A stretch of 64,000 nt of DNA from Actinomyces sp. ICM47 (lineage in GTDB: Bacteria > Actinomycetota > Actinomycetes > Actinomycetales > Actinomycetaceae), in the NCBI RefSeq assembly GCF_000278725.1, contig NZ_ALCA01000100.1, positions 8,261 through 72,260 on the forward strand, given 5' to 3'. The position numbers were made by a program, and so were the translations under genes. Under the pieces are notes generated by a model. The model worked only from the letters and a program-made list of their open reading frames with translations, was not told the DNA's origin and made no database searches. The first letter of the stretch is position 1; every line of letters begins with the position of its first letter. Shown here in pieces: positions 62,189 through 64,000 of this stretch.

Positions 62189-64000
62189 ATGTCGTTTGTG
62201 TCCTCTCTGAATGAGACCCCCTACGCGCTGACCTTCGCTGGTCAGGCGACCCCGTGGCGCGCTGCGCTCGACGAGATTGCCCACGACCCGGAGATCGCGG
62301 CGATCGTCGCGGGCGTCATCGAGGCCTCGGACAAGGTGCTCTCCCCCGTGCGCCGCTCGCTGGCCACGCAGTCCGTGTCGGTTCTCCCCTTCACTCTGCC
62401 CGCTCCCGATGGTGAGGTGGCCGTGACCCGCGAGGTTGCCGGTCCTGACGAGGCCGCCCTGTCCGTTCCGGGTATCGTCGCCGCCCAGCTGGGCGCGCTC
62501 ATCGACCTGACGCGCGCGGGCCTGAACATCATGAGCAACCAGCCCACCGCTTTCGAGGGTCACTCGCAGGGTGTGCTCGGCGTGGAGATCGCGCGCGCCT
62601 GGATCGCGGGGGACGAGGCCCGGGCTGCGTCTGTGTTCGCGCTTGCTCGCCTGATCGGTGCGGCAGCCGCCCGCGTGACGCGTCGTGCGCGCGCCCCGCA
62701 CGCCGGGGACGCGACCTACATGGTGTCCGTGCGTGGCGTGTCCGACGCGCTGCTGACCCGCATCGTTGACTCCCTGCCCTCTACCTCGCACCCGTTGTCG
62801 ATCGCGCTGCGCAACGACACCGACACGCACGTGGTCTCGGGTGCACCGAATGACCTGGCATCCCTGGTTGCCGCCATCGAGCGCGTGGCCGCCGCCGATA
62901 AGGCAGCGCACGACGCTCACGAGCGCGGCGGCCGCCCGCTGACCCCCGTGTGCGAATACCTGCCGGTTTACGTGCCGTTCCACTCCCCTATGCTCGCCGA
63001 CGCTCTCGCTCTCGTGGACGAGTGGGCCGCGCAGTGCGGCATCGATGCGAAGCTGGCGCACTCGCTGGCAGCCGCCGTGCTCACGACTCCCGTGGACTGG
63101 CCCGCGCAGATCAGCGCCGCCGCCGAATCTGGTGCCACGTGGATCGTTGACATGGGTCCGGGTGCCACGACGGTTCGCATGACCCGTGCCCTCGTTGAGG
63201 GTACCGGCGTCGGCGTCGTCGCCGCCGGTACCGCCTCCGACCGCGACAAGGCCGCGACCCCCGGCTGGGCCCCCGAACCCGGCACCGACTGGTCACACCT
63301 GCGCCCCGGCCTCGTCACCCTTCCCAACGGCAAGACCGTCGTTGACACCGCCTTCTCGCGCCTGACCGGCCGCTCCCCCGTCCTCCTGGCCGGCATGACC
63401 CCCACGACCGTGGACCCCGAGATCGTCGCCGCTGCCGCGAACGCCGGCTTCTGGGCCGAGATGGCGGGCGGCGGCCAGGTCACCGAAGAGGTCTACAACG
63501 AGAACCTCGCGGGCCTGCGCGCCCAGCTGCGCCCCGGCCACACCGCCGAGTTCAACTCCATGTTCCTGGACCGCTACCTGTGGAACCTCCAGTTCGGCCA
63601 GGCCCGCATCGTGTCGCGTTCGCGCGCGTCCGGTGCCCCCATCGACGGTGTCGTCGTCTCCGCGGGTATCCCCGAGCAGGACGAGGCTCTCGCCCTCATC
63701 GAGCAGCTGCGCGCCGACGGCTTCCCCTACGTGGCCTTCAAGCCCGGCACGGTCGACCAGATCCGCAAGGTCATCGCGATCGCCCGCGAGGCCGACCCGA
63801 TCAAGGTCATCGTCCAGGTCGAAGACGGCCACTCCGGCGGCCACCACTCCTGGGAGGACCTCTCCGACCTTTTGCTGGCCACCTACGCCCAGCTGCGCGC
63901 CCAGTCCAACATCGTCCTGACCGTGGGCGGCGGCATCGGCACCCCCGAGCGCGCCGCTGACTTCCTCACCGGCGACTGGTCGGCCCGCTACGGTCGCCCG
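62189..64000 (+). CDS. fas: Type I fatty acid synthase, N-terminal part (runs off window)
   Basis: 604 codons without a stop. Residues 1-340 are the acetyltransferase domain, with the nucleophile in EGHSQGVLGVEIA (Ser126) and a later VPFHSPML. From about residue 390 an enoyl reductase domain begins (SPVLLAGMTPTTVDPEIV, EDGHSGGHHSWEDL). This is the domain order of the about 3000-residue actinobacterial/fungal-type FAS-I, so roughly four-fifths lie outside. I chose ATG 62189 with GAAAG seven bases before; an in-frame ATG at 62183 is possible. It starts 45 bases after accD, so birA-accA-accD-fas is likely one operon. Confidence 0.95.
   Translation, partial: MSFVSSLNETPYALTFAGQATPWRAALDEIAHDPEIAAIVAGVIEASDKVLSPVRRSLATQSVSVLPFTLPAPDGEVAVTREVAGPDEAALSVPGIVAAQLGALIDLTRAGLNIMSNQPTAFEGHSQGVLGVEIARAWIAGDEARAASVFALARLIGAAAARVTRRARAPHAGDATYMVSVRGVSDALLTRIVDSLPSTSHPLSIALRNDTDTHVVSGAPNDLASLVAAIERVAAADKAAHDAHERGGRPLTPVCEYLPVYVPFHSPMLADALALVDEWAAQCGIDAKLAHSLAAAVLTTPVDWPAQISAAAESGATWIVDMGPGATTVRMTRALVEGTGVGVVAAGTASDRDKAATPGWAPEPGTDWSHLRPGLVTLPNGKTVVDTAFSRLTGRSPVLLAGMTPTTVDPEIVAAAANAGFWAEMAGGGQVTEEVYNENLAGLRAQLRPGHTAEFNSMFLDRYLWNLQFGQARIVSRSRASGAPIDGVVVSAGIPEQDEALALIEQLRADGFPYVAFKPGTVDQIRKVIAIAREADPIKVIVQVEDGHSGGHHSWEDLSDLLLATYAQLRAQSNIVLTVGGGIGTPERAADFLTGDWSARYGRP

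Noticed and set aside
62123..63061. 312-codon minus-strand frame near the right edge
   Set aside because: The plus strand carries the open FAS-I frame with its GHSQG active site; no domain is seen on the minus strand.

Overview
The window reads as chromosomal DNA of a high-GC Gram-positive bacterium of the order Actinomycetales, most like the Actinomyces/Schaalia group. The evidence is high GC, actinobacterial marker proteins (DUF2469, DUF3043, an Rv2175c-type DNA-binding protein beside a PknL-type PASTA kinase, DivIVA-repeat protein), a PPi-type phosphofructokinase, a type I fatty acid synthase, and several genes that appear to be leaderless (a TANNNT box 6-7 bases before the start codon). 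Genus and species are inference. I see no rRNA, tRNA, CRISPR array, prophage or insertion sequence.

Region 1 (1-23.8 kb) is housekeeping, mostly on the minus strand. It holds rpsB-tsf, pyrH-frr-cdsA-rlmN-divIVA-like, a DNA-processing block yraN-comM-dprA-xerC, DUF2469-rnhB-lepB, rplS, trmD-rimM, khpA-rpsP, ffh and ftsY (SRP pathway), sigA, and plus-strand idsA. Region 2 (23.4-34.5 kb) follows the gene content of the M. tuberculosis Rv2173-Rv2192 segment: polyprenyl synthase, Rv2175c, pknL, aroG, plsC, the DEDD exonuclease/GIY-YIG protein and trpD, plus pfp, a receiver-like protein, an FKBP lipoprotein and erpA. Region 3 (34.5-47.2 kb) is mixed metabolism and transport: glycerate kinase, M20 peptidase, DUF3043, pyrD, a SpoU methyltransferase, HAD phosphatase, MetP/MetS importer, AEC transporter, glf, and a GT2 glycosyltransferase. 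Region 4 (47.5-55.7 kb) is carbohydrate use: GH3 beta-glucosidase, HAD phosphatase, MFS exporter, separate PTS EIIB and EIIA genes, malQ and a second EIIB, with no EIIC in the window. Region 5 (55.9-64 kb) has ettA and the lipid operon birA-accA-accD-fas, running off the right edge.

Two patterns stand out. First, the 9-mer GACGAGGCC (extended GACGAGGCC[AG][TG]GG) occurs at least 28 times on both strands against roughly one or two expected from composition. It appears in several reading frames, is enriched between genes, and forms inverted pairs that make hairpin terminators. This is the architecture of DNA uptake sequences in Neisseria and Pasteurellaceae. Second, the motif TATCCACAGG (DnaA-box-like) occurs as three same-strand copies exactly 30 bp apart upstream of three transcription units: a degenerate M23 protein gene, the yraN-comM-dprA operon, and an unknown gene at 37.8 kb. 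Together they suggest a natural-transformation system with its own uptake signal and regulon. This is inference and is testable by genome-wide counting.
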